NCBI GenBank assembly: GCA_900320185.1
Contig: ONRD01000021.1
Span: forward strand, 1-64,000
DNA from: an uncultured Bacteroidales bacterium
GTDB taxonomy: Bacteria; Bacteroidota; Bacteroidia; Bacteroidales; UBA932
Length of the DNA: 64,000 bases
Direction of reading: 5' to 3'
Under the pieces are notes generated by a model that saw only the letters and a program-made list of their open reading frames with translations, was not told the DNA's origin and ran no database searches. Made by a program: the position numbers and the translations under genes. Below, in pieces: positions 50,901 through 58,873 of this stretch (its first letter is position 1; each line of letters begins with the position of its first letter).

Positions 50901-50930
50901 GCGCTGGTGGTCGAATACGACCTCCGTTGA
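47910..50930 (+). CDS. Double glycoside hydrolase: GH13 fused to SusA-like neopullulanase
   Basis: A 1006-residue lipoprotein (LAALVAAALSC). The first GH13 module (about 33-410) has nucleophile Asp in GVDGFRCDVAFQ, acid Glu in LYFLAEGEEKW and third Asp in FTSNHDENSW. At about residue 413 the sequence restarts like SusA: VEPPCWWTGMKTSLQLMVHG begins a cyclomaltodextrinase N-terminal domain (PF09087-type, to about 500). The second GH13 is next (DFIYLICPDRFANADPGNDN, nucleophile in GLDGLRVDTYPYN, acid in INIVGECWDT, third Asp in IFLSNHDHYR) with a C-terminal beta domain. SusA and other GH13 enzymes are normally separate polypeptides, so this is a fusion that links two steps of oligosaccharide breakdown. 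It is the last gene of the locus. Confidence 0.9.
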   Translation: MKRTLALAALVAAALSCTQNGVKQPVAGTESGYGNSVVYELNTRQATKEGTFAAAERKLPMLKELGVDVIWLMPIYPIGEEGRKGTLGSYYAIKDYCNTNPEFGSLEDFDHFLESAHGMGFKVILDWVANHTSPDHPWVEGKDADWYVRDSVTGKTVVEYDWTDIAKLNYGSADMRAEMEKSMRFWLDRGVDGFRCDVAFQVPGDFWAGVIGRAREDYPRPLYFLAEGEEKWLHDAGFDCTYAWKLHHLLNDLAQGKADTDSLLRYIEWNTAGYGTSSRLAFTSNHDENSWNGTEFERMGEAWKAMTVLCWTLPATQPLIYTGQEVGYDHRFQFFEKDPMPEWNYNATTDFYAYLSALKHSHPALDSGNPGFEVVSKDDSMLVFKRFCEEDTVTVTVGMRAPWTWEIGTAESRVSHVEPPCWWTGMKTSLQLMVHGKDIASWDVKFSAGPSVKEVHKAQSPDYLFIDVAVGAGVKPGRYDLVFTKDGKSFTRPYEILPREEGSAARTSFTTSDFIYLICPDRFANADPGNDNTSDTREKADRSEPFGRHGGDLQGIIDHLDYVADLGATAIWCTPLLLDDQDQESYHGYACGDYYRIDPRFGSNRQFKEYVDSCHSKGMKVIMDIVTNHCGTAHWWMEDLPFEDWIHQFPSYTGSVFEFSTLMDPNASPRDRNLQESGWFVPSMPDMNLDNPFLLKYFQQWAIWWIEYSGLDGLRVDTYPYNEKEPMSRWCAAVRNEYPSINIVGECWDTNYDQLAYWQGGNPNPDGFDSNLPSIMDFPLQAAVNAALCENQASWDGGMVRVYRALSHDATYHDVSNMMIFLSNHDHYRVADSWHQDPGKMKIAYTLLATVRGIPQLFYGDEMMFATGKDYKSDGELRMDFPGGWRGDPVDLFSEEGRKGTDAELHDYARRLFRWRKGKQVIHDGKTMHFLSRDNTYAFFRYDDDEKVFVFINNSPEEKTVPWSSYAGINDSLASGTDVLTGESVTVSDSTVVPPVSALVVEYDLR

Positions 50931-50956
50931 CGGACCGGAACCGATGACGGTAAAGG

Positions 50957-50995
50957 AAGGCGGCTGATAAGTGATTATCGGTTGCCTTCTTTATT
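50957..50995 (+). terminator. Terminator of the glucan-utilisation operon
   Basis: A 14-bp stem with three G-U pairs (AAGGCGGCTGATAA / TTATCGGTTGCCTT, loop GTGA) followed by CTTTATT. It lies 27 bp after the double-GH13 stop. Confidence 0.75.
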
Positions 50996-51005
50996 GTTGA
51001 GTTTT

Positions 51006-51172
51006 GCGGCAGGCGGCAGTCTCCTCCGGAAGGTTCCGTTCGCTTCCGCTCACTCCATCCCTCCCAACGTCTACTGCGTCATCGCTTTGCGATAACTTGT
51101 ATCCGTCGGGCCCCGCCCTCTAACGTGTCCGAGGGTGGACACGCCTTCCTTGAGGAGACTGCCGCCTGCCGC
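51006..51172. repeat. 167-bp element with 21-bp perfect terminal inverted repeats
   Basis: The ends GCGGCAGGCGGCAGTCTCCT(C) at 51006-51026 and its exact reverse complement at 51152-51172 enclose 125 bp. Inside are further palindromes: ATCGC-TTT-GCGAT (51083-51095) and GTGTCC-N6-GGACAC (51125-51142), plus a segment TTCCGCTCACTCCATCCCTC related to the repeats at 63.6-63.8 kb. It is flanked by two terminators and holds no gene. It could be a miniature inverted-repeat element or a structured RNA; no target-site duplication is evident. Confidence 0.7.
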
Positions 51173-51190
51173 TCGCGAACTTGAAACAAC

Positions 51191-51236
51191 AAAAAAGAGG
51201 ATGACTGATAAGTCCATTGGACTTTGAGGTCATCCT
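51191..51236 (-). terminator. Terminator of the rsgA-ispA unit
   Basis: On the minus strand AGGATGAC...GTCATCCT encloses a second stem, AGTCC/GGACT, and is followed by CTTTTTT (plus-strand A tract 51191-51196). Strong intrinsic terminator 28 bp after the prenyl-synthase stop. Confidence 0.82.
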
Positions 51237-51263
51237 TCTGGCGTCTTGAAGGGAGGGAAGATG

Positions 51264-52247
51264 CTACTTGGTCCTTCCGACAAGCTTCTGGGCGAATCTC
51301 CTCAGCATTTCGAACCGGATTCCGTCCACGGCCTTGACTGCGCAGCCAAGCGCCTTTGACGTGTAGTCCATTATGGCAGCCTTGGCATCCGTGTCGACAC
51401 CGAGGGCCTCATAGACCGCCTTGACGCTTGCGATCTTGGCTGCTTCATCTTCGCGGGTGGGGGCGGGAGCCGCCATCGCTTCCGCGAGCCTTGCCTTCGT
51501 GGCCGGATCCGCCTTTCCGAAGGCATGGACGGTGAGCCAGCTTTTCTTGGAGTTGACGATGTCGCCTCCGATGGGCTTCCCGAAGACTTTCTCGTCCCCG
51601 AAGGCATCGAGGTAGTCGTCTGCTATCTGGAAGGCGAGACCGAGGTTGAATCCGTAGTCGTAGAGGTTGTCGCAGTCCTCCCCGGGGGCACCGGCGATCA
51701 GTGCGCCCATCTTTGCAGCGCAGGCTATCAGCACGCCGGTCTTCAGCCCGATCATGCGGATGTATTCATCCATGGAGACGGTCTCCCTGCTTTCGAACTC
51801 CATGTCGTACTGCTGCCCTTCGCAGACCTGTGCGGCCGTGCGGGAGAAAAGTTCCATCAGGGGCGCCATGACTTCGCGCGGCCCCCTGGCTATGCGCGAG
51901 TAGCTGTCGATGCACATTACGTCTCCGGAAAGGATCGCCGTGTCGGGATTCCATTTCTTCCAGACCGTGTCCACTCCGCGGCGCAGAGGGGAGCGGTCCA
52001 TGATGTCGTCGTGGATCAGGGTGAAGCTGTGGAACACTTCCAGCCCGGCGGCCGGCTCCAGTATCTCTGGAGTGAAACCGTCCTTGTAGAGTGAATATGT
52101 AGTGAGGCAGAGCCGGGGGCGCAGCCTCTTCCCCCCGATCTCTATCATGTACCTGAGAGGGTCGTAAAGGCCTTCCGGCTCCTGTGTGAATGATATCCCG
52201 CCAAACAGTGCCTTGACGGCGGCATCGATCTTCTGTTCCTTGGTCAT
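51264..52247 (-). CDS. Polyprenyl (farnesyl/geranylgeranyl) diphosphate synthase
   Basis: A 327-residue class I prenyl-chain synthase with first Asp-rich motif FTLIHDDIMDRSPLRRG, KxxRP basic site GGKRLRPRLC, and second Asp-rich motif AFQIADDYLDAFGD. It condenses isopentenyl diphosphate with allylic diphosphates to supply quinone and undecaprenyl precursors. Chain length cannot be read with certainty: the residues before the first motif (LEVFHSFTL) are bulky, which favours short products. It starts at the ATG at 52247 (MTKEQKIDAAVKALFG), 19 bp after rsgA, in one transcript with it and ended by the terminator at 51191-51236. Confidence 0.9.
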   Translation of the reverse strand: MTKEQKIDAAVKALFGGISFTQEPEGLYDPLRYMIEIGGKRLRPRLCLTTYSLYKDGFTPEILEPAAGLEVFHSFTLIHDDIMDRSPLRRGVDTVWKKWNPDTAILSGDVMCIDSYSRIARGPREVMAPLMELFSRTAAQVCEGQQYDMEFESRETVSMDEYIRMIGLKTGVLIACAAKMGALIAGAPGEDCDNLYDYGFNLGLAFQIADDYLDAFGDEKVFGKPIGGDIVNSKKSWLTVHAFGKADPATKARLAEAMAAPAPTREDEAAKIASVKAVYEALGVDTDAKAAIMDYTSKALGCAVKAVDGIRFEMLRRFAQKLVGRTK

Positions 52248-52266
52248 TGTAGTGTAACTGAATAAT

Positions 52267-53217
52267 CTATCTGAATTTCCTGTCCTCCTCCAGCATCCCG
52301 AGGTAGGAGTTGTACCTTTCCTGTGAGATGGACCCTTCCTCGAGGGCCTGCTTGACGGCGCAGCCGGGTTCATGCGTGTGGGTGCAGGGAGTGAAACGGC
52401 ATCCCTTGGAGACCCTCAGCATCTCCGGGAAGTACAGGGCGATCTCTTCCTTCTTCAGGGAGACCAGTCCGAATCCGCGGAGTCCCGGGGAATCGATCAG
52501 GAAGCCTCCGGAGGTGATGGGATACATCTCGTAGAGCGAGGTGGTGTGCTTCCCCTGCAGGTGGGAAAGGGATATCTGGCCTATCTTCGGGTCCAGGGAA
52601 GGATCCAGCGACTTGATGAGGGAGGATTTGCCGACTCCGGATTCCCCGGAGAAGAGGCAGATGCGCCCGTCTTCGCGGCCGCCGATGCTTTCCCTGAGCT
52701 CCTCGATGCCTTCGCCCGTAAGCGCGGAAGTGGCTATCACCCGGTAGCCGGCTCCTTCGTAGATCCGCCTGAAGGATTCCATCTCTTCGGGGAAGTCCTT
52801 CCTGAATATGTCGGCCTTGTTGAGGATTATTGTCGCCGGAATCCCGTAGACTTCGCAAGTCAGAAGGATCCTGTCCAGGAAGGGGAGCTTGGTCTCCGGG
52901 AAATACAGGGTGACCACTATGTAGGCCATGTCCAGGTTGGCCGCGATGACATGGGACTGCCTGGACAGGTTGGTGGAGCGGCGTATGAGGTGGTTCTTCC
53001 GGTCCATCACCTCCACTATGGTGGCGGGATGGGTTTCGGTCGGTGCGGCCGCATATTCATAAGTCACCTCGTCCCCCACGGCAACGGGATTGGTCGACTC
53101 GCTGCCGGTCAGCCTGACCCTGCCTTTGAGAACGGCCGGGAAAGGCTTCCACACAGGAAGTTCCGACAGCAGGAAATGGCTTCCGGCATTCTTGACGACT
53201 ATTGCTTTCCCTCTCAT
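52267..53217 (-). CDS. rsgA: Ribosome small-subunit GTPase A
   Basis: A 316-residue circularly permuted GTPase that helps mature the 30S subunit. Motif order is G4-G1-G3 as expected: ATIILNKADIF (G4), LFSGESGVGKSSLIKSLDPS (G1/P-loop), DSPGLRGFGLVS (G3). The N-terminal OB fold has VKNAGSHFLLSE, and the C-terminal zinc knuckle is CRFTPCTHTHEPGCAVK (Cys-x4-Cys-x-His-x3-...-Cys). A TAACTTTG -7 box at 53232-53225 ends 7 bp before the ATG at 53217, implying a very short leader; the TTG at 53220 is not needed. Family and role are certain. Confidence 0.95.
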   Translation of the reverse strand: MRGKAIVVKNAGSHFLLSELPVWKPFPAVLKGRVRLTGSESTNPVAVGDEVTYEYAAAPTETHPATIVEVMDRKNHLIRRSTNLSRQSHVIAANLDMAYIVVTLYFPETKLPFLDRILLTCEVYGIPATIILNKADIFRKDFPEEMESFRRIYEGAGYRVIATSALTGEGIEELRESIGGREDGRICLFSGESGVGKSSLIKSLDPSLDPKIGQISLSHLQGKHTTSLYEMYPITSGGFLIDSPGLRGFGLVSLKKEEIALYFPEMLRVSKGCRFTPCTHTHEPGCAVKQALEEGSISQERYNSYLGMLEEDRKFR

Positions 53218-53224
53218 CAAGGTG

Positions 53225-53232
53225 CAAAGTTA
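53225..53232 (-). promoter_or_regulatory. rsgA -7 box directly before the start codon
   Basis: The minus strand reads TAACTTTG then GCACCTTG and ATG. It overlaps the last codon of the upstream MATE gene. Confidence 0.5.
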
Positions 53233-54609
53233 ATGAATATTTCCGATGCTCTCCTCAACCGGGAGCAGGACCGCGCGGCGGTATTTGACGGTCTGGTAGA
53301 CCGAGCGGAAGACGAGGTGGGCATAGTATGCTGCGAAAAGCAGGTGCACGCCGGCGGCCCCTTCAGGGCGGAGCAGGGCGGACCCTGCAAGCCACACGGC
53401 CGCGAATGCGAAGACGCAGCCTATGTTCGAGTCCCTCATCTGCCTGGTGGCGGTGGCTCCGGTGTAGATTCCGTCCCATGTGAAGGCAGGGCATCCCAGG
53501 AGAGGGATGAATGCAAGCCATGGGATGAACTGCCTTGCCGAGTGGAGCACCTCATGGTCGGTTGTCATCAGCCGGAACATCGAAATCCCGAAGAAGGCGT
53601 AGACAAGGACGAACAGAAGCCCGATGCCCATGCTCCAGGCAAAGGTGTGCCTGACGGTATGGCGGACCATCGCCGTGTCCTGCATTCCGGTGAACTTCCC
53701 TGTGAGGGCCTCTCCCGCGAATGCGAAGCCGTCGGTGAAATAGGAGAACACCAGCATCAGTTTCATCATGATCGAGCAGGTGGCCAGCAGGACGTCTCCG
53801 AACCGCGCCGAGATGGCTGTGAATGCCAGGTAAACGGCCATCAGGCACAGGGACCTGATGAAAAGGTCGGCGTTGACTTTGTAGAATCTCCTGAAGTTTT
53901 CCATGACCGATCCCTCCGGTTCCCCTTCCGCTGGCGCGGCCGCCATGACTTTGCCGAACCGGCGGAAGATCATCGCGCATGCGAAAGCAAGCCCTCCGTA
54001 CTGGGCCGCTACGGTTCCCCATGCGATGCCGATGTATCCTATGCCGTCGAAGCCTGCCCCGGGCAGGCCTGTTGCCAGGAAGATGCTCAGTATGATGTTC
54101 GTCCCGTTCACTACCAGGTCAGTGAGCATGGAGCTGACGGTGTCCTGCATCCCGATGAACCAGCCGCGGAGCACCATGAGCGAAAGGGTAGCCGGTGCGG
54201 CCCAGATCCTGAGACGGAAGTACCTGGTGGCCAGGTGCCTGACTTCTTCCGAACAGTTGACGAAGAAAAAGATCAGTTTCTCGAAAGGCCATTGTATGGC
54301 GATCAGCACGAGCGACAGGGCCAGGGCGGTCAGCAGGCTACGGCGCAGGTTCGTCCGGCATCCGGCGATGTCGCCCCGCCCGAATGCCTGTGCGGTCAGG
54401 CCTCCGGTGCCGGCCCTCAGGAAGCCGAAGTTCCAGTAGAGCAGGTCGAACATCAGCGAACCGACGGAGATGCCACCGATCAAGGCGGCAGAACCGCCGT
54501 CAAGGTGTCCGGCGACGGCCATGTCCACCATCCCGACCAAAGGGATCGTGATGTTAGCAAGAATGCTGGGGAGGGCGAGCCTCAGTATCTCCTTGTCAAG
54601 CGTCTTCAC
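53230..54609 (-). CDS. MATE-family efflux transporter (DinF-type)
   Basis: A 459-residue, 12-helix multidrug-and-toxic-compound extrusion protein in the inner membrane. It shows the MATE landmarks LPSILANITIPLVGMVDMAVAG, GGLTAQAFGRGDIAG and the second-half repeat LMLVFSYFTDGFAFAGEALT. It would expel organic cations or other amphiphiles in exchange for H+ or Na+. It starts at the GTG at 54609 (no suitable ATG nearby), overlapping the end of the flippase gene by 14 bp, so both are made from one messenger. Substrate unknown. Confidence 0.9.
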   Translation of the reverse strand: MKTLDKEILRLALPSILANITIPLVGMVDMAVAGHLDGGSAALIGGISVGSLMFDLLYWNFGFLRAGTGGLTAQAFGRGDIAGCRTNLRRSLLTALALSLVLIAIQWPFEKLIFFFVNCSEEVRHLATRYFRLRIWAAPATLSLMVLRGWFIGMQDTVSSMLTDLVVNGTNIILSIFLATGLPGAGFDGIGYIGIAWGTVAAQYGGLAFACAMIFRRFGKVMAAAPAEGEPEGSVMENFRRFYKVNADLFIRSLCLMAVYLAFTAISARFGDVLLATCSIMMKLMLVFSYFTDGFAFAGEALTGKFTGMQDTAMVRHTVRHTFAWSMGIGLLFVLVYAFFGISMFRLMTTDHEVLHSARQFIPWLAFIPLLGCPAFTWDGIYTGATATRQMRDSNIGCVFAFAAVWLAGSALLRPEGAAGVHLLFAAYYAHLVFRSVYQTVKYRRAVLLPVEESIGNIH

Positions 54610-56098
54610 CCTTCTGCCGTTTCTTGAAATGCCTGCCTATGACGGGTAAGGAAGAAAGAGGGAGGTCCTTCTTGACTATGAGCGCACAGAAAGAGAGGAT
54701 CAGCAGTATGTTCATGCCAAGTGACAGCGCGGAGGAAAGATGCCTGGACCCGGCGACCATCAGGGCGTACAGGGCCATGGCGGCCGCCACATAGACGGCT
54801 ATGTCCTTGAGAGGGTAGGCTATCGGGTACTTCTTCTGCCCGACCAGGTAGGAAAGGACCATGGCCGTACCGTAGGCGCCGACGCCAGCCCAGGCGCATG
54901 CCATGTAGCTGTGCGAAGGGATGAAGATGATGTTGACGGCAAGCAGCACCAGGCAGCCGATCCCCGAGAAGACGGCCCCCCAGAGAGTCTGGTCGGTGAG
55001 CTTGTACCAGAAAGAGAGGTTGAAATAGATCCCCATCATGATTTCCGCGGCCATCACTATCGGGACCACCTTGAGGCCGACCCTGTAGCCGGACCCGATT
55101 ATGTACTTGAGGATGTCCATGAATCCCACGACGCAGAGGAAGGCAAGGAGGGTGAAGATGATGAAGTACTTCATGGCCTTGGCATAGGTCTCCTTGCTGC
55201 CTTTCTCCCTGGCGTTTCCGAAAACGAAAGGCTCGTAGGCATAGCGGAAGGCCTGGGTGATCATGGCCATGATCATCGCGATCTTGATACAGGCCCCGTA
55301 GATCCCAAGCTGGGCCTCGCAGTCCCCGCCCTTGTACACGAAGGGGAAGATTATCTGGGATGCGGTCTGGTTGAGGATGCCGATGATTCCGAGGATCAGT
55401 ATGGGCCAGCTGTAGGACAGCATCCTCTTCATCAGGGCGGAGTCGAATCCGCCTTTTATGCCCTTGAGTTCCTGCACGAAGAACAGGGTCATGAACGAGG
55501 TGCAGAAGAGGTTGATGTAGAAGATCCAGCCGACGGAGATGCCGTCGTCATAGATGCCCAGCGGATTCAGTCCCAGTTTCGGCAGGATGACGAAGTAGGC
55601 CAGGTTCAGGGATATGTTGAGGAATATGAAGCCGAGCTTCAGAGCCGCGAACTTGATCGGACGTTTCTTGTACCTCAGGTAAGCGTAGGGGATGCACTGG
55701 AAGGCGTCTATGGCGACGGTGGCGGCCATGGTCCAGATGTATTCCGGATGGTCGGCGTAGCCCATCGCGGAAGAGATGGGCCTGAGGAACAGCAGCACCA
55801 GGGCGACGAAGAGGGCGGAGGTCGAAAGTACGGAGATGAGGATCGTCGAATACACTTTCCCCGGGTCCTCCCCGCTCTTGTTCGCGTACCGGAAGAAGGT
55901 AGTCTCCATCCCGTAGGTCAGGATAACCAGGAGAAGGGCGGTGTACGCGTAAAGGTTCGTGACCACTCCGTAGCCTCCGCTGGAAGCATTGATCACATAG
56001 GTGTACAATGGGACCAGCAGGTAGTTGAGGAACCTGCCGATAATGCTGCTAAGGCCGTAGATCGCCGTGTCTTTCGCGAGTGACTTCAGGTTTGCCAT
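54596..56098 (-). CDS. Polysaccharide biosynthesis flippase (Wzx/MVF-type)
   Basis: A 500-residue membrane protein with 12-14 transmembrane helices, beginning MANLKSLAKDTAIYGLSSII (family start: LAKDTAIYGLSS..RFLNYLLVPLYT). FRYANKSGEDPGKVYSTILI and the charged loops RYKKRPIKFAALKLGFIFLN fit lipid-linked oligosaccharide exporters of the polysaccharide synthase family. It flips undecaprenyl-linked glycans across the inner membrane. The ATG at 56098 is downstream of a TATCTTCG box (56126-56119). The neighbouring genes do not include glycosyltransferases, so its glycan is not evident. Confidence 0.88.
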   Translation of the reverse strand: MANLKSLAKDTAIYGLSSIIGRFLNYLLVPLYTYVINASSGGYGVVTNLYAYTALLLVILTYGMETTFFRYANKSGEDPGKVYSTILISVLSTSALFVALVLLFLRPISSAMGYADHPEYIWTMAATVAIDAFQCIPYAYLRYKKRPIKFAALKLGFIFLNISLNLAYFVILPKLGLNPLGIYDDGISVGWIFYINLFCTSFMTLFFVQELKGIKGGFDSALMKRMLSYSWPILILGIIGILNQTASQIIFPFVYKGGDCEAQLGIYGACIKIAMIMAMITQAFRYAYEPFVFGNAREKGSKETYAKAMKYFIIFTLLAFLCVVGFMDILKYIIGSGYRVGLKVVPIVMAAEIMMGIYFNLSFWYKLTDQTLWGAVFSGIGCLVLLAVNIIFIPSHSYMACAWAGVGAYGTAMVLSYLVGQKKYPIAYPLKDIAVYVAAAMALYALMVAGSRHLSSALSLGMNILLILSFCALIVKKDLPLSSLPVIGRHFKKRQKGEDA

Positions 56099-56118
56099 CG
56101 GATCGCTGTCAGTTTTAT

Positions 56119-56147
56119 GCGAAGATAGCAATTCTTTTCTATCTTTG
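56119..56147. promoter_or_regulatory. Divergent promoters (flippase and MFS porter)
   Basis: Minus-strand TATCTTCG at 56126-56119 serves the flippase gene; plus-strand TATCTTTG at 56140-56147 serves the MFS porter. The two -7 boxes are only 13 bp apart, so the polymerases would compete. Confidence 0.6.
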
Positions 56148-56156
56148 CGAAGCGAT

Positions 56157-57500
56157 ATGAGCTTATATTCTTTCTACAGGATTTCAAAGCCTTCCGGGCG
56201 GAAGGTCCCTTCCGGGCAGGTCCAATCTGAGTACAAACGTCTCAGGAACAGGACCTTCTGGGGCGTGACCGGTGCCTATGCCCTCTACTATGTCTGCCGC
56301 ATGGCGATGTCGGTAGTCAAGCAGCCCCTGATCGATGACGGAATATTCACGGCCGGGGAGCTCGGAATCATCGGCTCGGCTTTCTACTTCGTCTACGCCT
56401 TCGGAAAGTTCATGAACGGTTTCGTGGCCGACTACTGCAACATCCGCCGTTTCATGGCCACGGGCCTGCTGGTCTCCACGGTGGTGAACCTCCTTATGGG
56501 GGTGACCGGACTCATGCACGGCTGGTGGGGGATGTCCTCAGTCGTACTGCTCATCGTCTTCGCCGTGCTCTGGGGGATCAACGGTTTCTGCCAGTCCATG
56601 GGAGCCCCTCCCGGGGTGATCAGCCTTTCCCGTTGGTTCCCGCTCAACCGCAGGGGCACCTTCTACAGCATACTCAGCGCAACTCCGTACCTCGGGAAAT
56701 CCCTGTCCGTCTTCCTCCTCGGGATAGTCGTCGGAGCGATAGGGTGGGAATACGGTTTCATCTTGTCCGCGGTCGCCGGAGTCATCGGCTCCGCCGCCAT
56801 AATCCTGTTTGTCTCTGACACTCCGGAAAGCTGCGGACTTCCTTCGGTCCAGGAGCTCTCAGGCGAGGAGACGCTCAAGACCGACTCCATGCCGACCAGG
56901 GAGCTCCAGAAAAAGGTCGTCAGGCATCCCGGAATCTGGATAATAGCCCTTTCAAGCGCCTTCGTCTACATCACCCAGCACGCTGTCAGCGAGTGGGGAG
57001 TGCTCTTCCTCCAGAAGGGCAAAGGCTACTCGCTCTCTTCAGCCACCCAGATCATCGCCTTCTCCGAAATCTTCGGGATTGCCGGGACGGTCCTTGCCGG
57101 GTGGCTCTCTGACAGGGTCTTCAAGGGCAACCGGTTCATCCCCGTCATGATTTCGGGGATCGTCTGCCTGGCCAGCCTCGGCGCCTTCCTGCTTACAGGG
57201 GGAAGCTATGGCCTCAACATAGTGTGGGTAGCCGTCTTCAGCCTCTCCATAGGGGTGGTCTATTGTACGGTTGCGGGCTTGATGGCCCTGGACATTGTCC
57301 CGAGGAAGGCGACGGGCGCCGCCCTCGGGATGGTAGGACTGGCTAGCTACGGGGCTGCCGGATTGCAGAACCTCGTGAGCGGCTTCATGATAGGCGCCGG
57401 CGGTTATGATTTCAAACCGGTGTCGGTCTTCTGGCTGGTTTCATGCCTGCTTTCTTTCATGATACCGGTCCTTTCCTGGAAACTCCTGAAACAGAAATGA
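56157..57500 (+). CDS. MFS transporter, organophosphate:phosphate antiporter type (GlpT/UhpT-like)
   Basis: A 447-residue, 12-helix MFS protein. It has the OPA signature RNRTFWGVTGAYALYYVCRM with the paired Arg and Tyr used for phosphate recognition, KPLIDDGIFTAGELGIIGSA-type segment (here KQPLIDDG...), FMNGFVADYCNIRRF and RWFPLNRRGTFYSILSATPY. GlpT/UhpT relatives import sugar or glycerol phosphates in exchange for phosphate. The ATG at 56157 is 9 bp after the -7 box, again a very short leader. It ends 5 bp before the convergent CoA-transferase gene. The subtype is inferred from sequence pattern. Confidence 0.8.
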   Translation: MSLYSFYRISKPSGRKVPSGQVQSEYKRLRNRTFWGVTGAYALYYVCRMAMSVVKQPLIDDGIFTAGELGIIGSAFYFVYAFGKFMNGFVADYCNIRRFMATGLLVSTVVNLLMGVTGLMHGWWGMSSVVLLIVFAVLWGINGFCQSMGAPPGVISLSRWFPLNRRGTFYSILSATPYLGKSLSVFLLGIVVGAIGWEYGFILSAVAGVIGSAAIILFVSDTPESCGLPSVQELSGEETLKTDSMPTRELQKKVVRHPGIWIIALSSAFVYITQHAVSEWGVLFLQKGKGYSLSSATQIIAFSEIFGIAGTVLAGWLSDRVFKGNRFIPVMISGIVCLASLGAFLLTGGSYGLNIVWVAVFSLSIGVVYCTVAGLMALDIVPRKATGAALGMVGLASYGAAGLQNLVSGFMIGAGGYDFKPVSVFWLVSCLLSFMIPVLSWKLLKQK

Positions 57501-57505
57501 TCCTG

Positions 57506-58804
57506 TTACCTTACTGAGTGGAAGTGCGGGCCGAAGCGTTCGAACGCGGCCCTTTCAAGACCTTCGCGGTCATCGGGATGGGCGATGGAAAGAAGCAGCC
57601 TGGCGCGTTCCTGGAGGGATTTCCCCCAAAGGTCCACGGCCCCATATTCAGTTACGATCCAGTGCACGTCGGCCCTTGGCGTGACAACTCCGGCCCCCAG
57701 CCTCAGGGTAGGGACTATTTTCGGGACGCCCTTGGCCGTGCGCGAGGACAGTGCGATCATCGATACCCCTTCCTCGGACATGGCCGCCCCCCTCACGAAG
57801 TCAAGCTGGCCGCCTGTGCCCGAGAACATCCTCGTCCCGATCGAATCGGCGCAGACCTGGCCGGTCAGGTCGACTTCCACCGCTGAGTTGATGGAGGTGA
57901 CGCGCGGATTGCGGGCTATCGTCCAAGGGTCGTTGACGTACTTGATGTCCTTCATCAGAACGTCGGGGTTGTGGTCGATGAATGAATACACTTCCCCGGA
58001 GCCGAGCAGGAACGATGCGACTATCTTTCCGGTGTCGATCCTCTTGTTCCTTCCAGTGATGACCCCTTTCTTGATCAGTTCAAGGACTCCGTCGGCGAAC
58101 ATCTCGGTGTGTATTCCCAGGTCCTTGTGCCCGTTCAACTGGGTCGCAAGGGCGTTGGGAAGGCTTCCTATCCCCATCTGGAGGCAGGCTCCGTCCTGGA
58201 CGAGGGCGGCGCAGTGGCGGCCGATCATTATGTCGGTGGCGGAGGGTTCCGTGTAGGCCTTGGTGAAAAGGGGAGTGTCGTCCTTAACGAGGAAATCGAA
58301 GGTGTCGACGGGTATGAGGTCGCCGTAGGCGAAGGGTACGTTTGGATTGACCACGGCGATCTTCACCCTTGCCGACTCGACAGCCGCGATGGAACTGTCC
58401 ACGGAGGTGCCCAGCGAGACCATCCCGTCGGCGTCGGGAGGGGAGACCTGGACCATCGCCGCTCCAAGCCTGATGCCGCCGGTCCTGTAGAGCCGCTGTG
58501 TGTCCGACAGGTGGACTGGGATGTAGTCGGCGTACCCGGCGTTGACGTTGGCCCTGACATTCGGGCCGACGAAGAATCCCTGCTCGAAGAAGATTCCTTC
58601 GAATTCCGGATCCGAGTAAGGAGCGTCACCCTCCGTGTGGAAGTGATGGAAGTGCAGGTCCTCGACTTCGCCGGCGCGCGCCCTCCTTACAAGGGCGTCG
58701 ACGAGTATGTGCGGGACGCTGGCTACGCTGCTCAGGTGGATGTGGTCTCCTGACATGACCGAGGCCACTGCCTCATCTGCGGAAACATAGCGTAATTCTT
58801 TCAT
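57506..58804 (-). CDS. Acetyl-CoA hydrolase/CoA-transferase family protein (4-hydroxybutyrate-CoA-transferase-like)
   Basis: A 432-residue enzyme of the family I CoA-transferase fold. The catalytic Glu is in DLGIHTEMFADG. The oxyanion-hole/CoA loop appears as QMGIGSLPNALATQLNG, and the C-terminal SGTGGQLDFVRGA element matches GxGGxxDF of acetate, 4-hydroxybutyrate and butyryl-CoA transferases. It moves CoA between acetyl-CoA and a short-chain acid in fermentation. The start ATG is at 58804, and the divergent spacer contains the mazG promoter. The acceptor acid cannot be deduced. Confidence 0.88.
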   Translation of the reverse strand: MKELRYVSADEAVASVMSGDHIHLSSVASVPHILVDALVRRARAGEVEDLHFHHFHTEGDAPYSDPEFEGIFFEQGFFVGPNVRANVNAGYADYIPVHLSDTQRLYRTGGIRLGAAMVQVSPPDADGMVSLGTSVDSSIAAVESARVKIAVVNPNVPFAYGDLIPVDTFDFLVKDDTPLFTKAYTEPSATDIMIGRHCAALVQDGACLQMGIGSLPNALATQLNGHKDLGIHTEMFADGVLELIKKGVITGRNKRIDTGKIVASFLLGSGEVYSFIDHNPDVLMKDIKYVNDPWTIARNPRVTSINSAVEVDLTGQVCADSIGTRMFSGTGGQLDFVRGAAMSEEGVSMIALSSRTAKGVPKIVPTLRLGAGVVTPRADVHWIVTEYGAVDLWGKSLQERARLLLSIAHPDDREGLERAAFERFGPHFHSVR

Positions 58805-58859
58805 CTCTCTGTGGGTACGATGTCGGGTAATACGGCGTCAAATATACACCTTTTTTTGT

Positions 58860-58867
58860 TATTTTTG
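58860..58867 (+). promoter_or_regulatory. mazG -7 box (TATTTTTG)
   Basis: A consensus box ending 6 bp before the mazG ATG at 58874; very short leader. Confidence 0.5.
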
Positions 58868-58873
58868 CAGCCT

